Positions 54,601 through 63,940 of a stretch of 64,000 nucleotides of DNA are shown here, piece after piece; the stretch's first letter is position 1, and every line of letters begins with the position of its first letter. Source of the DNA: Ferruginibacter sp. (GTDB lineage: Bacteria > Bacteroidota > Bacteroidia > Chitinophagales > Chitinophagaceae); the NCBI GenBank assembly GCA_014379625.1, contig JACMLJ010000035.1, positions 1-64,000 of the forward strand. Reading direction: 5' to 3'. The translations under genes were made by a program, and so were the position numbers. The notes beneath the pieces are model-generated. The model ran no database searches, was not told the origin of the DNA, and worked only from the letters and a program-made list of their open reading frames with translations.

Positions 54601-57600
54601 GGTACCTGGGCGGGTACCCCGTTGGTAACAGCTTCCGGCGATTTTACACCTTTTACTGCGGGAATATATACGCTTATTTATACTATTGGTTCGGGGTCAT
54701 GTATAGATAAGGATTCCGTTTTAATAAATGTGAATGGCAACATTACCAATAATATTATTAGTGCCAGCCAGTCTGTTTGTATTAACACAAAACCAGTAGG
54801 GCTAATTGGGCTGGTTGCCACCGGTGGAAATGGAACACCTGGCTACCAATGGCAAATGAGCACGGATAGTATAAACTGGACAAATATTGCGGGAGAAACA
54901 GGATTAAATTTTGCACCTCCTATACTCATCCTTACTACTTTTTATCGAAGGATCGCCACTACTGTTTTATGTAACGGACCCCAGGGAAATAGCAGTATCC
55001 CTGTAAAAATTACCATTCGAAATGATGCACAGGCCTTGTTTACTGCTAACCCTGCAACTTCCTGTTCACCATTTAATCTTGGTACAGCTATTAACGTCAG
55101 CTCTTTCAATGATAGAAATGGTTTATACCAATGGTATGCTAACGGAACCCCAATCGGCAGCAATACCACCGGCATTTTTCCCGGCCATACCATATTCAAC
55201 CCTGCCGATACCGTCATCATCAAACTAAAAACCAGCAGCCAGTTCGGTTGTAAGCCTGATAGTATGGAACGGCAATTCGTTACGGTGATTACGGCCCGGG
55301 CTAAGTTTACAAAGGATACGAGCTTTGGGTGCGGACCATTACCCGTAACATTTAACAACAGTTCGAGCCTGCTGAACGGGATACAGTTTTTCTGGGATTT
55401 TGGCAATGGCATAAAAAATAACCTGGTACAACCGGGCACAGTGATTTTTAAAAGCAGCCCTTTCTTTAATGACACCACTTACAAGGTTACATTAAAGGCT
55501 TACAATGGTTGTGATACCACTACCTGGCTGGATAGTGTAAAGGTATGGGCCAATCCCAAAGCCAGGTTTGGAGTGGACACCACTTTTGGATGCTCCCCTT
55601 TTACCATCAAGGTCAGCAATACATCACCGGGCCTGCTCAATACCTATTACTGGGATTTTGGTAATGGGGTAAGAGATACCAGTTTTACCAACGGGGTGTT
55701 TAATTATACCTACAATATTGGTAACGCAGTGGATACATTTACCATCCGCCTGATCGCGGAAAACCGGTGTGGCAGGGATACCCAGTCCATCAATGTACGG
55801 GTAGCACCTAATATTATCCGGCCATTGATCAATGTAAACAGTTCGCAGTTATATGGATGTACACCACACGATGTGTCATTCAGTAATAATACATCGGGCG
55901 CCACCAGCTTTACCTGGAATTTCGGGGATAATACCCCGCCGCTGATCACCAATAATAATCAAAGCAGCATTGTTCATCGGTATACTACTGCCGGTGTATT
56001 TACGGTGACTATTGCCATTACCAATGGTTGCAGTGATACTACCGTGTTGCGGCAAGTAACTGTATTTGCAAAACCGGCAGCAGTCTTTACCACCAGTGCG
56101 GCTGTTTATTGCGCCGGTGACACCATCAGGGTTACCAACAATTCTACCGGTGCCAATAATTACAGTTGGTTTTGGGGAGATGGCACTTCAGACGGCGGTG
56201 CAAACCCGGTACATGTGTACCCGGTTGCTGGTAATTACAATATCTTGTTGTATGCCGAAAGAAACATTAACAGCGGAACCGTTTGTTTTGATACCATTTC
56301 GAAGGCCATTGCCGTTTTAGCCAAACCGGTGGTAACTTTTCAGTCGAATATCAATGTGATTAATTGCGCACCATTTAAATTGAATGTTTCGGCAACGGGG
56401 ATAATCAGTGGCCAGGCCCTTACCTGGTATTTTTATGATAGCACAGTTACACCTTCAATAGATAGCTCCGATAAAATTTCTGCTCAGTACACTTTTAACA
56501 AACCGGGTAGTTTTTATGTGAAACTGGTTGCTGTAAATGCACAGGGATGCAAAGACAGCACAATCCTTCGCTTTACGGTAAGGGGCAAGCCCGTAGCGTC
56601 TTTTACACCCGCCAGCCTGGCGGTATGTACAAGGGATACAACCGTAACTTATCTTAATACTACTACTTACAATGGCATAGATCGCGTCAATTACCTTTGG
56701 TTGGTGGACAATGTGGTGATTTCAAATAACGCCGGTTTAACCCACCGGTATAACGTACTTCCAAATGCTGTTTTGCCAAAGGTTTTTACTACCAAACTGG
56801 TGGCTTCCAATACTGTGGGATGTAGCGACACGGCGGTTGCAACGCTTCAAATGAACCCGGTGGCAAAAGCTCAATTCAGTATCAGCAATCCTAACGACTG
56901 TGTACCCTTTAAACCCGTCATTCTTAACGCATCTGCCTACACCACCAGTTACCGCTGGCTATTGAATGGAATTACCGTAAGCAATGTTGCCAATCCGGAT
57001 ATGGTGATCACAAAACCTTCCACGGTATACACCATCACGCTGATCGCGGATAATATTTATGGATGTAAGCCGGACACTTTATCCGTAACTTTTACCTCCA
57101 GGGTAAAACCAGCGGCGGCATTCCGGTTGAGCGATACGTTGGGATGTACCGGTGTATTAAATATAGCCACTACTAACCTAACCACCGGCGCCAGCAGCTA
57201 TAGTTGGAACTGGGGTGATGGAACAGCTAACAATCCGTTTAGGAGCCCTACCTATTTGTACACCACACCCGGACAATACTTGATTACCCTTGTTGCAGGA
57301 GATGGGGTTTGTACAGATACCATCAGCCAACTGGTAAAGGTATCCATAAAACCGGTTGTTGATTTTTCGGCCGATCAGCCGGTTACCTGTGATACAGCAA
57401 GGGTAAAGTTTACCAACCTTACCACTAATGGAGCAAATTATACCTGGAGTTTTGGAGATGGCAGCTTTAGTACAGTTAATGAACCAATACATTCGTTTGC
57501 GCCGGGTATTGTACCCTACACCGTTAAATTAGTAGCTACCGGAAATTTCGGATGCAAAGATTCGGCGGTAAAAGCCAACCTGGTTTTGGCCAAAATACCA

Positions 57601-58188
57601 CCGGCATCAGGTTTCTTTATTAGCCCTTCACCCGTGATCACCGTGCCTAACTATACTTTCAGCTTTAATAACCTTACGCTCAACAGCGTTAATTATAAAT
57701 ACCTGTGGTCACTGGGTGATGGTACTTCTGCCAGTACCCGCGACATCACCTTTAAAAAATATGCCGATACCGGGAATTATACAATCCGGTTAATTGTACT
57801 GGATACCGCAACTAACTGTGCTGATACCACGATAAAAATCGCAAGGATAGATGGGTTTCCGGGATACTTATATGTGCCGAATGCCATTTGCCCGGCATGC
57901 ATACAATCTAACCTGCGGGAATTTTTGCCTAAGGGAACAGGATTAAAGGAATATCGTTTACAAATCTATACCACCTGGAATGAATTGATCTTTGAAACAA
58001 GGGTATTGGATAGTAAAGGCGCTCCCACGCAGGCATGGGACGGAAAGTTCAAGGGAACAATCGTGCAACAGGACGTATATGTGTGGCGTATTGATGCAAA
58101 ATTTTTAAATGGTTCAGAATGGCTGGGTATGATCTATCCCGGGGACAGCAAATATAAAAAAGCCGGGACAATAACGGTGGTTAAATAG
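51640..58188 (+). CDS. Giant PKD-repeat adhesin with type IX (type B) C-terminal sorting domain
   Basis: 2182 aa secreted protein. Signal peptide MKYFCYPPLILILLQFFSIESSAQ; then repeated PKD/Ig-like domains across the whole length, seen by FGDG-type cores: YFWTFGDGTTS, FFWDFGNGI, YYWDFGNGV, FTWNFGDN, YSWFWGDGTS, YSWNWGDGT, YTWSFGDGS, YLWSLGDGTS; cysteines recur in most units. The end (FPGYLYVPNAICPACIQSN ... AWDGKFKGTIVQQDVYVWRIDA) is the CHU_C/gliding-motility C-terminal domain (type B signal) that directs type IX export. Directly followed by a PorP/SprF gene, the usual partner of SprB-like adhesins. Confidence 0.93.
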   Translation: MKYFCYPPLILILLQFFSIESSAQLFPGMRINGRIVSQGDTINVCRGSSLIYQSTASGFTTINWKFNLGTPATSVAINPPAIVYNTNGIDSSVQFIANGANKDSLYVFIRVSDVKPIVSYFFSPNNECGNIPVSFTNSSTGNQNTYFWTFGDGTTSVALNPIHQFLSAIAPPAGSQVFNVKLVATNSFGCKDSVINPVSIKRTPDPSIGNADNSIGGVIYIPQTSTFKVCTNIPSYIFKFSNQSATIASNVSYTIIWGDGSQDSTFTSWPTSSIIQHKYTIGSNNLTIKITGPDGCIGIKNYIVFLGTNPAGGFVSLGNTNICAPDSLRFVITGFANNSPGTIYTVKINDGSPAQVFTHPPPDTITHFFTFTSCGTVSSNGTITFNNSFNATLNIENPCDLTSASVVPIYVSGKPRASIFVSPSNTVCTNSLVNIRSTSNYGGVVTSTGGGNSSCSNTGKQVWTISPATGFTLNFGSSLGTFNGNPGNGLLWISGNAILNANFSTPGIYTLKLYIFNDRCGLDSTTQTICVRNPPLATFTMSAKSACLTGSTVITNTSPLGLCLGDTYNWTVTYLDPLGCGTPGNNYSFINGTSAASVNPQLQFTAAGKYIIRLTTTANGSNFSCPTSTKADTFTVKGKPKLAINAIASICANNTIAPTAVISGCYADSVLQYNWAFTNGTPSSSTSAIPGAIDYTLLGSHPIQLTVANECGTTMGNASVNIIAPPTANAGPDKDFCSRSGVTVGTSGVTGITYQWTPVTGLNNPGIATPFLNLTYTGSNPDTVYTYIVTAAAGSNCSSKDTILIRVKKRPVVLLDPITANICAGLNVQLTASGAASYAWSPSIGLNNNNTDTVIATPPATTVYRVAGIGINGCADTASITVTIQPYPVVNAGNDSVVCNNTTAIQFKGTPAGGTWSGTNTTVTGLFSPQLSGNGVYVLKYTAALNQCSKADSILVTVIDPPVANAGTDTTVCQNNNSIRFAGSPAGGTWAGTPLVTASGDFTPFTAGIYTLIYTIGSGSCIDKDSVLINVNGNITNNIISASQSVCINTKPVGLIGLVATGGNGTPGYQWQMSTDSINWTNIAGETGLNFAPPILILTTFYRRIATTVLCNGPQGNSSIPVKITIRNDAQALFTANPATSCSPFNLGTAINVSSFNDRNGLYQWYANGTPIGSNTTGIFPGHTIFNPADTVIIKLKTSSQFGCKPDSMERQFVTVITARAKFTKDTSFGCGPLPVTFNNSSSLLNGIQFFWDFGNGIKNNLVQPGTVIFKSSPFFNDTTYKVTLKAYNGCDTTTWLDSVKVWANPKARFGVDTTFGCSPFTIKVSNTSPGLLNTYYWDFGNGVRDTSFTNGVFNYTYNIGNAVDTFTIRLIAENRCGRDTQSINVRVAPNIIRPLINVNSSQLYGCTPHDVSFSNNTSGATSFTWNFGDNTPPLITNNNQSSIVHRYTTAGVFTVTIAITNGCSDTTVLRQVTVFAKPAAVFTTSAAVYCAGDTIRVTNNSTGANNYSWFWGDGTSDGGANPVHVYPVAGNYNILLYAERNINSGTVCFDTISKAIAVLAKPVVTFQSNINVINCAPFKLNVSATGIISGQALTWYFYDSTVTPSIDSSDKISAQYTFNKPGSFYVKLVAVNAQGCKDSTILRFTVRGKPVASFTPASLAVCTRDTTVTYLNTTTYNGIDRVNYLWLVDNVVISNNAGLTHRYNVLPNAVLPKVFTTKLVASNTVGCSDTAVATLQMNPVAKAQFSISNPNDCVPFKPVILNASAYTTSYRWLLNGITVSNVANPDMVITKPSTVYTITLIADNIYGCKPDTLSVTFTSRVKPAAAFRLSDTLGCTGVLNIATTNLTTGASSYSWNWGDGTANNPFRSPTYLYTTPGQYLITLVAGDGVCTDTISQLVKVSIKPVVDFSADQPVTCDTARVKFTNLTTNGANYTWSFGDGSFSTVNEPIHSFAPGIVPYTVKLVATGNFGCKDSAVKANLVLAKIPPASGFFISPSPVITVPNYTFSFNNLTLNSVNYKYLWSLGDGTSASTRDITFKKYADTGNYTIRLIVLDTATNCADTTIKIARIDGFPGYLYVPNAICPACIQSNLREFLPKGTGLKEYRLQIYTTWNELIFETRVLDSKGAPTQAWDGKFKGTIVQQDVYVWRIDAKFLNGSEWLGMIYPGDSKYKKAGTITVVK

Positions 58189-58262
58189 GTGAATGGGTAA
58201 TGGAAAATAGGCGGTCTTTCACTATTGATTATTCACCGTGAAACAATACTAAAAATAATAGA

Positions 58263-59285
58263 ATGAAAAAATATTTACTTATTTGGATTGGGTTGTTGGG
58301 ATTAAAATCATTCGCCCAGGATCCTTTTTTTTCACAGGCGTTTAATGCACCGCTTACACTTAACCCGGCTTCCGCGGGCAACGGCGAAATGGACCTGCGC
58401 TTTACGGCTACTTATAAACGCCATTTTATAAATGTGCCTTCAACTATGCAATATGCCGCTGTTGGGGTAGACAGGTATATTAAGAATTTACATGGCGGGG
58501 TTGGTTTGTTATTAACGGGTTCCAGAGAAGGGTATCTTGCAAAAAACAGCCTGCATGCCATGTATTCCTATGCGCTTTGCTTACCATCATCTAGGCTGCA
58601 CCTTGGTTTGCAGGCGGGCGTCGCCAATCGAAGTGTTAATTATAACAAGCTGTATTTTTCTGACCAGATAGATAACACAGGTATCATCCCCGGTTCAGTT
58701 TCGGGTGTAGACCTGGCTTTGAATAACAATAAATATTTTGCGGATTTTGCCGCCGGTTTTATTTATTACTATCGCGAAAACTGGATGTTTGGCGGAGGGG
58801 CGCAACATATCAACCAACCGGATGAATCGCTTACTTCTAATATCTACAGCAAATTGCCGCGCCGGTGGTTTGGTTACGCCCGGTATAAAATGGACCTGGA
58901 TGAAGCAGGGGATTCTTATTTTTTGCCTGGCATTATTTTTTATAAGCAGGGGCAAAATACCTCTTCGGGTTTTGGCTGTGAGTATAAAAATGCGCGGATG
59001 GCCATTGGCGCATGGTACAGGAATAATATGAACTTTAATAGCAGTGACGCTTTTGTCGTTACACTCAGCCTTGATCTTTTTGACAGGCGATACAATGAAA
59101 CAGACCGTTTAAGGGTGGGGATGGCTTATGATGCTACTACCGGTAAGCTGGGTTTTTCAAGGAGTGCGGGCAGCGGGGAAGGTGCTTTTATTTGGGAAAA
59201 ACTAACATCCAATGGAATTACATCAGATGAACGCTGCGATACGGATTACCGGATGAAAGGGACACCTTGCCCGCAGCGGTTCTAG
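58263..59285 (+). CDS. PorP/SprF-family type IX secretion membrane protein
   Basis: 340 aa outer-membrane protein. Signal MKKYLLIWIGLLGLKSFAQ, then the family opening DPFFSQAFNAPLTLNPASAGNGEMDLR, HGGVGLLLTGSREG, LGLQAGVANRSVNYNKLYFSDQ and end strands RLRVGMAYDATTGKLGF. SprF-type proteins anchor or export one particular type B cargo; the gene starts 74 bp after the giant PKD adhesin gene, so that is its likely client. Last ~25 residues include an unusual Cys-rich tail. Confidence 0.92.
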   Translation: MKKYLLIWIGLLGLKSFAQDPFFSQAFNAPLTLNPASAGNGEMDLRFTATYKRHFINVPSTMQYAAVGVDRYIKNLHGGVGLLLTGSREGYLAKNSLHAMYSYALCLPSSRLHLGLQAGVANRSVNYNKLYFSDQIDNTGIIPGSVSGVDLALNNNKYFADFAAGFIYYYRENWMFGGGAQHINQPDESLTSNIYSKLPRRWFGYARYKMDLDEAGDSYFLPGIIFYKQGQNTSSGFGCEYKNARMAIGAWYRNNMNFNSSDAFVVTLSLDLFDRRYNETDRLRVGMAYDATTGKLGFSRSAGSGEGAFIWEKLTSNGITSDERCDTDYRMKGTPCPQRF

Positions 59286-59305
59286 GTGGTCAACTTCTTA
59301 AAAAA

Positions 59306-59725
59306 TTATTTGACCCTCATCTGGGCAAAGTAAGGATGATCCGGATTTACAATCAGTTCCTGCCGCTGCGGGTGAATAAGTACATCCAGGTCTTCTAATG
59401 GGATAGATCCTAATAAGGGCTCATTGTCGCCAGGTAATACCAACGCATTGCAGACCGTACGCCTGTTTTTAAATTTTAGTACTACTGGCCCTACTATGTC
59501 AAACTCTTCTATATTGCCGTTGGCCCTCTGGGCCTTACACTTTTCTATAAAGGAGAGGCTCAATTGCTCCTGGATGGTTTCATTGATACAAAAACTGTAA
59601 GCACCTGAATCTACAAGCATTGACAGCCGCATTCCTTTCACTTCGTCTTCAGCAATAATTTTTCGTTTTGCCAACGCAAGATCATCACTATTAATTAATT
59701 CAATTTCTGCATATACTGTACCCAT
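59306..59725 (-). CDS. Retropepsin-like clan AA aspartic protease
   Basis: About 139 aa from ATG 59725 (MGTVYAEIELIN); 143 aa if ATG 59737 is used. Single-domain retropepsin fold: RLSMLVDSGAYSFCINE carries the D-S-G motif with the catalytic Asp, followed by flap-like and LLGSIPLEDLDVLI segments. Dimers would be needed for activity. Bacterial members of this group are often of unknown substrate and commonly conserved in cyanobacteria and Bacteroidota. Confidence 0.75.
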   Translation of the reverse strand: MGTVYAEIELINSDDLALAKRKIIAEDEVKGMRLSMLVDSGAYSFCINETIQEQLSLSFIEKCKAQRANGNIEEFDIVGPVVLKFKNRRTVCNALVLPGDNEPLLGSIPLEDLDVLIHPQRQELIVNPDHPYFAQMRVK

Positions 59726-59833
59726 ATCATTAAACATTTACTATAAAAGTACAAAAAAGACGATTGCGAAATAGCGCTTTGCCGCTAATGCTAAAAAATA
59801 CTGGCCGCACAAAAAATGAAATTTGAAATACGC

Positions 59834-62242
59834 TTACTCGATGATCTTTTCCTCCCGGGTTAATTGCCCCGCTTCATTGATGCCCTCAATAGTTACCCGT
59901 ATTTTTTTACAGTTATCACTGTTAAAAAAAGGTAGGGTTACCCGCCTGGTATTTTTATCAAAATACAAACTGGGATTCCAGTAGAGGGTTGTCCGGTAAT
60001 CTTTGAGGCCCGGTTCAGGATTTTTTTCGTAGTCCGGTGAATAAAACTCTTTAATAACCGAATAGCCATTGATTAATGTAAACGGCAATCCTTTTACCTG
60101 CGAATTGTCACTTCCTCCCTTCTTGGTATAAATGGCGATGGCCCCTCCCGCACCTCCACCGCCCGCTCCAAAAAACGGGGGCCTGAATACCTTGATCATG
60201 GCTACATCATTCATGCTGATGGATTGCAGGTTTCCCACATCTGTAGTCATTTCATTTAGAAAAAAACTTGTGGCGCTTCCCCGCCAGGTAGCGCTTCCTT
60301 CACCGGTTGTAGAAATCTGCAATCCTGCTACCTTACCCTGTAAATAAGCCAGGATACTTATAGCTGATTTTGCAAAAGGGTCATCCTCCGTGGTAAAAGT
60401 ATAGCCATCACCGCCACTAAAAAAGCCGGATGTATATTCCTCGTCTAATTTTTCTTTCAATGATTTCTGTTTGGTCCTGACGAGTACCGTTTCCAGTGTT
60501 CTTACTTTATTACTTTCAAGTTGGTTCCGCTGCAAAACCGCCATGGTAGTACTTTTTTGTATAACTGCACTGTCTGTTTTTTCCGGTGCATACAATGCAG
60601 AAAGCATCGCCATTGATTGCAGTGGGGTTCTGATAAAATTATTCCGAAAAGAGAAACTGGCCGATGTGGTAAGGGTTTTATCCTTATCGTTGTTCAGTTG
60701 ATAATACAATTTGGCAGTATCAAAAAAATATAAACCATCCTGTACAAATTCTCCCTGGCCATTTACAGGCATCACGAAAATATTGCTTCCGCCATTTTTA
60801 GTTTTTATTATGCTTGTCAGTTGTTTGTTGTACAATAATGCTTTGGTTAATCCTACTATTTTGCCACTGATAGAAAGGTAATTTTCAGGCAGATTTTTTA
60901 TAACCGGCCAGTTGCCCGCCAATACATCCTCCCATTTAAACCGTCGCCAGCCATGGGTCATCATTACCAGGTCGAGATGTTGCTTAACTGAATCATTATT
61001 AACTGAAAAATAATAAGCGGGATTATATACGTATCCTTTTAAATCGCTGCTCAATAAAAGCTCCGAATAGATACTTTCTTCGTTTTTTGTAACCGGGTTA
61101 AGGCCTGCATCCGTAACTGAAATTGATAAGTTAGACAATAAAACATCGCCTACATCAATTTGCAAAGTATTGCGGCCCCGCTTATTCAGGTTCTTATCTG
61201 CTGAATGGAGGTCGGTAATAAAAAAATAATTATCGTGATTGATAAAAACGATGCGCTCTGCAACCGGCAGGCCTGCGGCATTAAAAACAGTTAACTGAAG
61301 CACTCCATTGGGCAGGCTGTCTGTTTCGATGGGTGCGGTAATGCTTGTTTTCCTGGTCATGTTGATCCTTGCACTGTATACCAGCCGCTGTTGCATTTGC
61401 GCTACTACATGGTAACTGGTATAAACCGCGTCTACACTATCGGGCCTCCTGAGCGTATAATTCAGTTGATTGTCGGAGAGATGGGTACTTAGCACCATCC
61501 CCTGTTTTTTAGCGGGTGGTAATACCGTTTCATACTGCAAGCCTTTTTTATCTTTCCAAACAGCCGTATATTTTTCTCCCGCTGCCGGTTGTATCATACA
61601 ATAGCCCATGCCGTCATGCATGGACGAAAAGGAGGTTATTTTTTTACCCCTACCATCCACGATATCTCCTTTAATAACAATGGGCTCTCCCCGGTTATCC
61701 ATAGCTTTAAATGCTACCCTTGAAGAAATATAATTTACAAGATCGCCTCCTTCGGGGAAAAATTGCACGCCGTAAGTTAAAAGAGGTAATATCTTTTTAG
61801 AAACGGTTTTAGACGGAATTATTTGTATGGCCTTTAGGTATAACAGGGATGAATCGAAATTCAACATCCAGGAAGTGTAAGCCCTTATAAATAACCGGGA
61901 AGCGGCCATTGAATCGGGCAGGTCAAAATTAGATGACGCACCGGATTGGAGTATGGGCATTATCTTTCTTTGCAATGTGTTGCCCTTATCGTCTAATAAT
62001 TCCGCATACATTGTTTTACTGATTGCACCCGGAAGATTATCGGCAGCCAGGTATGCTTTAAACCAGATCGTTTCACCCGCATTATAATAAGCTTTGTCAA
62101 AATGCACATGAATTTTTTCCTGCGGGTATTTTGTATCTAAAATATTTACCAGCGAGTCAATACGCTGGGCCTGGATGGAATTGAAGGTAACAGTAAATAA
62201 TAGCAGGGATACAATAATCAGGTAAAGCTTGTTTTTTGTCAT
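59834..62242 (-). CDS. Protein with MG2-like domain and TonB-receptor plug domain, no beta-barrel
   Basis: 802 aa, exported (signal ending QAQR, about 25). N-terminal part starts with the MG2-type segment EKIHVHFDKAYYNAGETIWFKAYLAADNLPG; middle is Ig-like; C-terminal part is a TonB-receptor plug: ISILAYLQGKVAGLQI, WRGSATSFFLNEM, SISMNDVAMIKVFRPPFFGAGGG and IAIYTKKGG. No 22-stranded barrel follows; only about 100 residues remain. A family known across Bacteroidota but with unclear role; perhaps a receptor-like sensor at the outer membrane. The glycine run after PPFFGA is notable. Confidence 0.8.
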   Translation of the reverse strand: MTKNKLYLIIVSLLLFTVTFNSIQAQRIDSLVNILDTKYPQEKIHVHFDKAYYNAGETIWFKAYLAADNLPGAISKTMYAELLDDKGNTLQRKIMPILQSGASSNFDLPDSMAASRLFIRAYTSWMLNFDSSLLYLKAIQIIPSKTVSKKILPLLTYGVQFFPEGGDLVNYISSRVAFKAMDNRGEPIVIKGDIVDGRGKKITSFSSMHDGMGYCMIQPAAGEKYTAVWKDKKGLQYETVLPPAKKQGMVLSTHLSDNQLNYTLRRPDSVDAVYTSYHVVAQMQQRLVYSARINMTRKTSITAPIETDSLPNGVLQLTVFNAAGLPVAERIVFINHDNYFFITDLHSADKNLNKRGRNTLQIDVGDVLLSNLSISVTDAGLNPVTKNEESIYSELLLSSDLKGYVYNPAYYFSVNNDSVKQHLDLVMMTHGWRRFKWEDVLAGNWPVIKNLPENYLSISGKIVGLTKALLYNKQLTSIIKTKNGGSNIFVMPVNGQGEFVQDGLYFFDTAKLYYQLNNDKDKTLTTSASFSFRNNFIRTPLQSMAMLSALYAPEKTDSAVIQKSTTMAVLQRNQLESNKVRTLETVLVRTKQKSLKEKLDEEYTSGFFSGGDGYTFTTEDDPFAKSAISILAYLQGKVAGLQISTTGEGSATWRGSATSFFLNEMTTDVGNLQSISMNDVAMIKVFRPPFFGAGGGGAGGAIAIYTKKGGSDNSQVKGLPFTLINGYSVIKEFYSPDYEKNPEPGLKDYRTTLYWNPSLYFDKNTRRVTLPFFNSDNCKKIRVTIEGINEAGQLTREEKIIE

Positions 62243-62412
62243 ACCAATAAATGCTGTTTTTTAAACGACAAATTAAGTGATTGAGCGCAAATAATTCGCT
62301 AACAGATGCTAAAAAGGTGATAAAAAAGCGGGTTCCGTTTAATATCCCAAAATATGAAACCGAAGATTTTAAATAGTAGTCAAAAAACATTTACCTTTTA
62401 CCCATAACATCC

Positions 62413-62721
62413 TTATTTCCGGGGTGGTTGCAGGTCATCTACTCCTATGCTGTTAATTTCTTCCTCAAAAGAGTCAGGTTTTTTATCCAGCACAGCTTTA
62501 ATAAACAGGTAACCACCAAAGGCGCTTACGAGTGCCAATAACATAATAGCAATTAAATTTTCCTGTCCACATAATATAATTCCCAGTATTACACCAATCA
62601 TTTCAGCAACTATCCAGGCCAGTACGGTATAGCCTTTCCATGTACCGGCTTTCAGCCCCTTTTGGGTGGCTAATTTTCCATTCATTTTACAAAGAAAAAT
62701 AAGGGCGATAATTTCTAACAT
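62413..62721 (-). CDS. Small membrane protein
   Basis: 102 aa with about three hydrophobic segments (EIIALIFLCKMNGKLA; TVLAWIVAEMIGVILGIILCG; NLIAIMLLALVSAFGGYLFIKAVLD) and a charged tail (KKPDSFEEEINSIGVDD). Not recognised. Stand-alone; downstream neighbour is the plug-domain protein gene, 171 bp away. Confidence 0.6.
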   Translation of the reverse strand: MLEIIALIFLCKMNGKLATQKGLKAGTWKGYTVLAWIVAEMIGVILGIILCGQENLIAIMLLALVSAFGGYLFIKAVLDKKPDSFEEEINSIGVDDLQPPRK

Positions 62722-62949
62722 GTATATTTTATTTAAGTTATTATAAAGGTCAGCGATTATATCCGATTATTTTTTCATCCTAAACTGGCCCTTCAACATT
62801 TCTACTATGAGCAAGGTTATGGTTTTTATTCAGGTCGCGATCTAACTGGTATAAATATAAAAACAACCCTGTCTTTTTGTATATAGTAATTTTCGCCAAT
62901 AAAAAACCGAAGGCGTTTTGCTTCGGTTGCTGCAATGTTCATTAACCAG

Positions 62950-63876
62950 TTATTGTACTAAATCAATGTCAAAATTTACGAGTTGTACAAACTCACTCAA
63001 TCTATCATCTATATCTTTTTTAGTTATTTCTTTCAGCCTGTTTGGGCCAAATTTTTCCACACAAAAACTGGCAAGGGCGCTGCCCACAATAATGGCGGTT
63101 TTCATATTTTCAAAACTGATATCCCCCGTTTTGGCAAGATAGCCGATAAAGCCCCCTGCAAAAGTATCTCCTGCCCCGGTTGGATCAAATACTTCTTCTA
63201 ACGGTAATGCGGGTGCGAAAAAAACATGCTTTTCATTAAATAACAACGCACCGTGCTCTCCTTTTTTAATTACTAAAAATTTCGGTCCCATCTCCAGTAT
63301 CACTTTGGCCGCCTTTACTAATGAGAACTCCCCGCTTAACTGCCTTGCTTCGGCATCATTGATCATCAGTACATCAATCTTTTTCAATACTGCTTTTAAA
63401 TCATCCAACGCGATGTCCATCCAAAAATTCATGGTGTCCATCGCAATTAGTTTTGGCCGTGTCTTCAATTGATTGATCACACTCAATTGTATATTGGGCG
63501 ATAAGTTTCCCAGCATCAAAAACTCCGCTCCCTGGTAGCTTTCCGGTACTACCGGGTTAAAATCTGCCAGTACATTGAGATCAGTAACCAGGGTATCCCG
63601 GTTATTCATATCCAGGTGATACTTGCCACTCCAGAAAAAAGATTTTTTATCCGGCACTACTTCAACGCCCTCTAATTGAACGCCCCTTTTTTTAAGTTCA
63701 TCTAATTCTTCGGGTGGAAAATCATAACCGATAATAGAAATTTGCTGAACCGGGGTAACAAAATTGCAGGCTGCATAGGCCACATATATTCCGGAACCAC
63801 CTACAATCTGATCCACTTTGCCAAATGGCGTTTCTATCGCATCAAATGCCATAGTACCAACTGAGATTAAAGACAT
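62950..63876 (-). CDS. PfkB-family carbohydrate/nucleoside kinase
   Basis: 308 aa sugar kinase fold. N-terminal GGSGIYVAYAACNFV, TPVQQISIIGYDF; C-terminal signature DPTGAGDTFAGGFIGYLA with the catalytic Asp and the phosphate-binding GAGD. It lacks clear fructokinase- or ribokinase-specific features; adenosine kinase or another ribokinase-like enzyme is possible. Own promoter at 63933-63940. Confidence 0.9.
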   Translation of the reverse strand: MSLISVGTMAFDAIETPFGKVDQIVGGSGIYVAYAACNFVTPVQQISIIGYDFPPEELDELKKRGVQLEGVEVVPDKKSFFWSGKYHLDMNNRDTLVTDLNVLADFNPVVPESYQGAEFLMLGNLSPNIQLSVINQLKTRPKLIAMDTMNFWMDIALDDLKAVLKKIDVLMINDAEARQLSGEFSLVKAAKVILEMGPKFLVIKKGEHGALLFNEKHVFFAPALPLEEVFDPTGAGDTFAGGFIGYLAKTGDISFENMKTAIIVGSALASFCVEKFGPNRLKEITKKDIDDRLSEFVQLVNFDIDLVQ

Positions 63877-63932
63877 GATATTTTGTTTAATTTTACCAAC
63901 CTGAAGGCGGGATTGAATATTTAAAATTGTTG

Positions 63933-63940
63933 CAAAAGTA
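63933..63940 (-). promoter_or_regulatory. -7 promoter element of the PfkB-type kinase
   Basis: TACTTTTG on the minus strand fits TAnnTTTG, 57 bp before the start codon at 63876. Confidence 0.4.
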
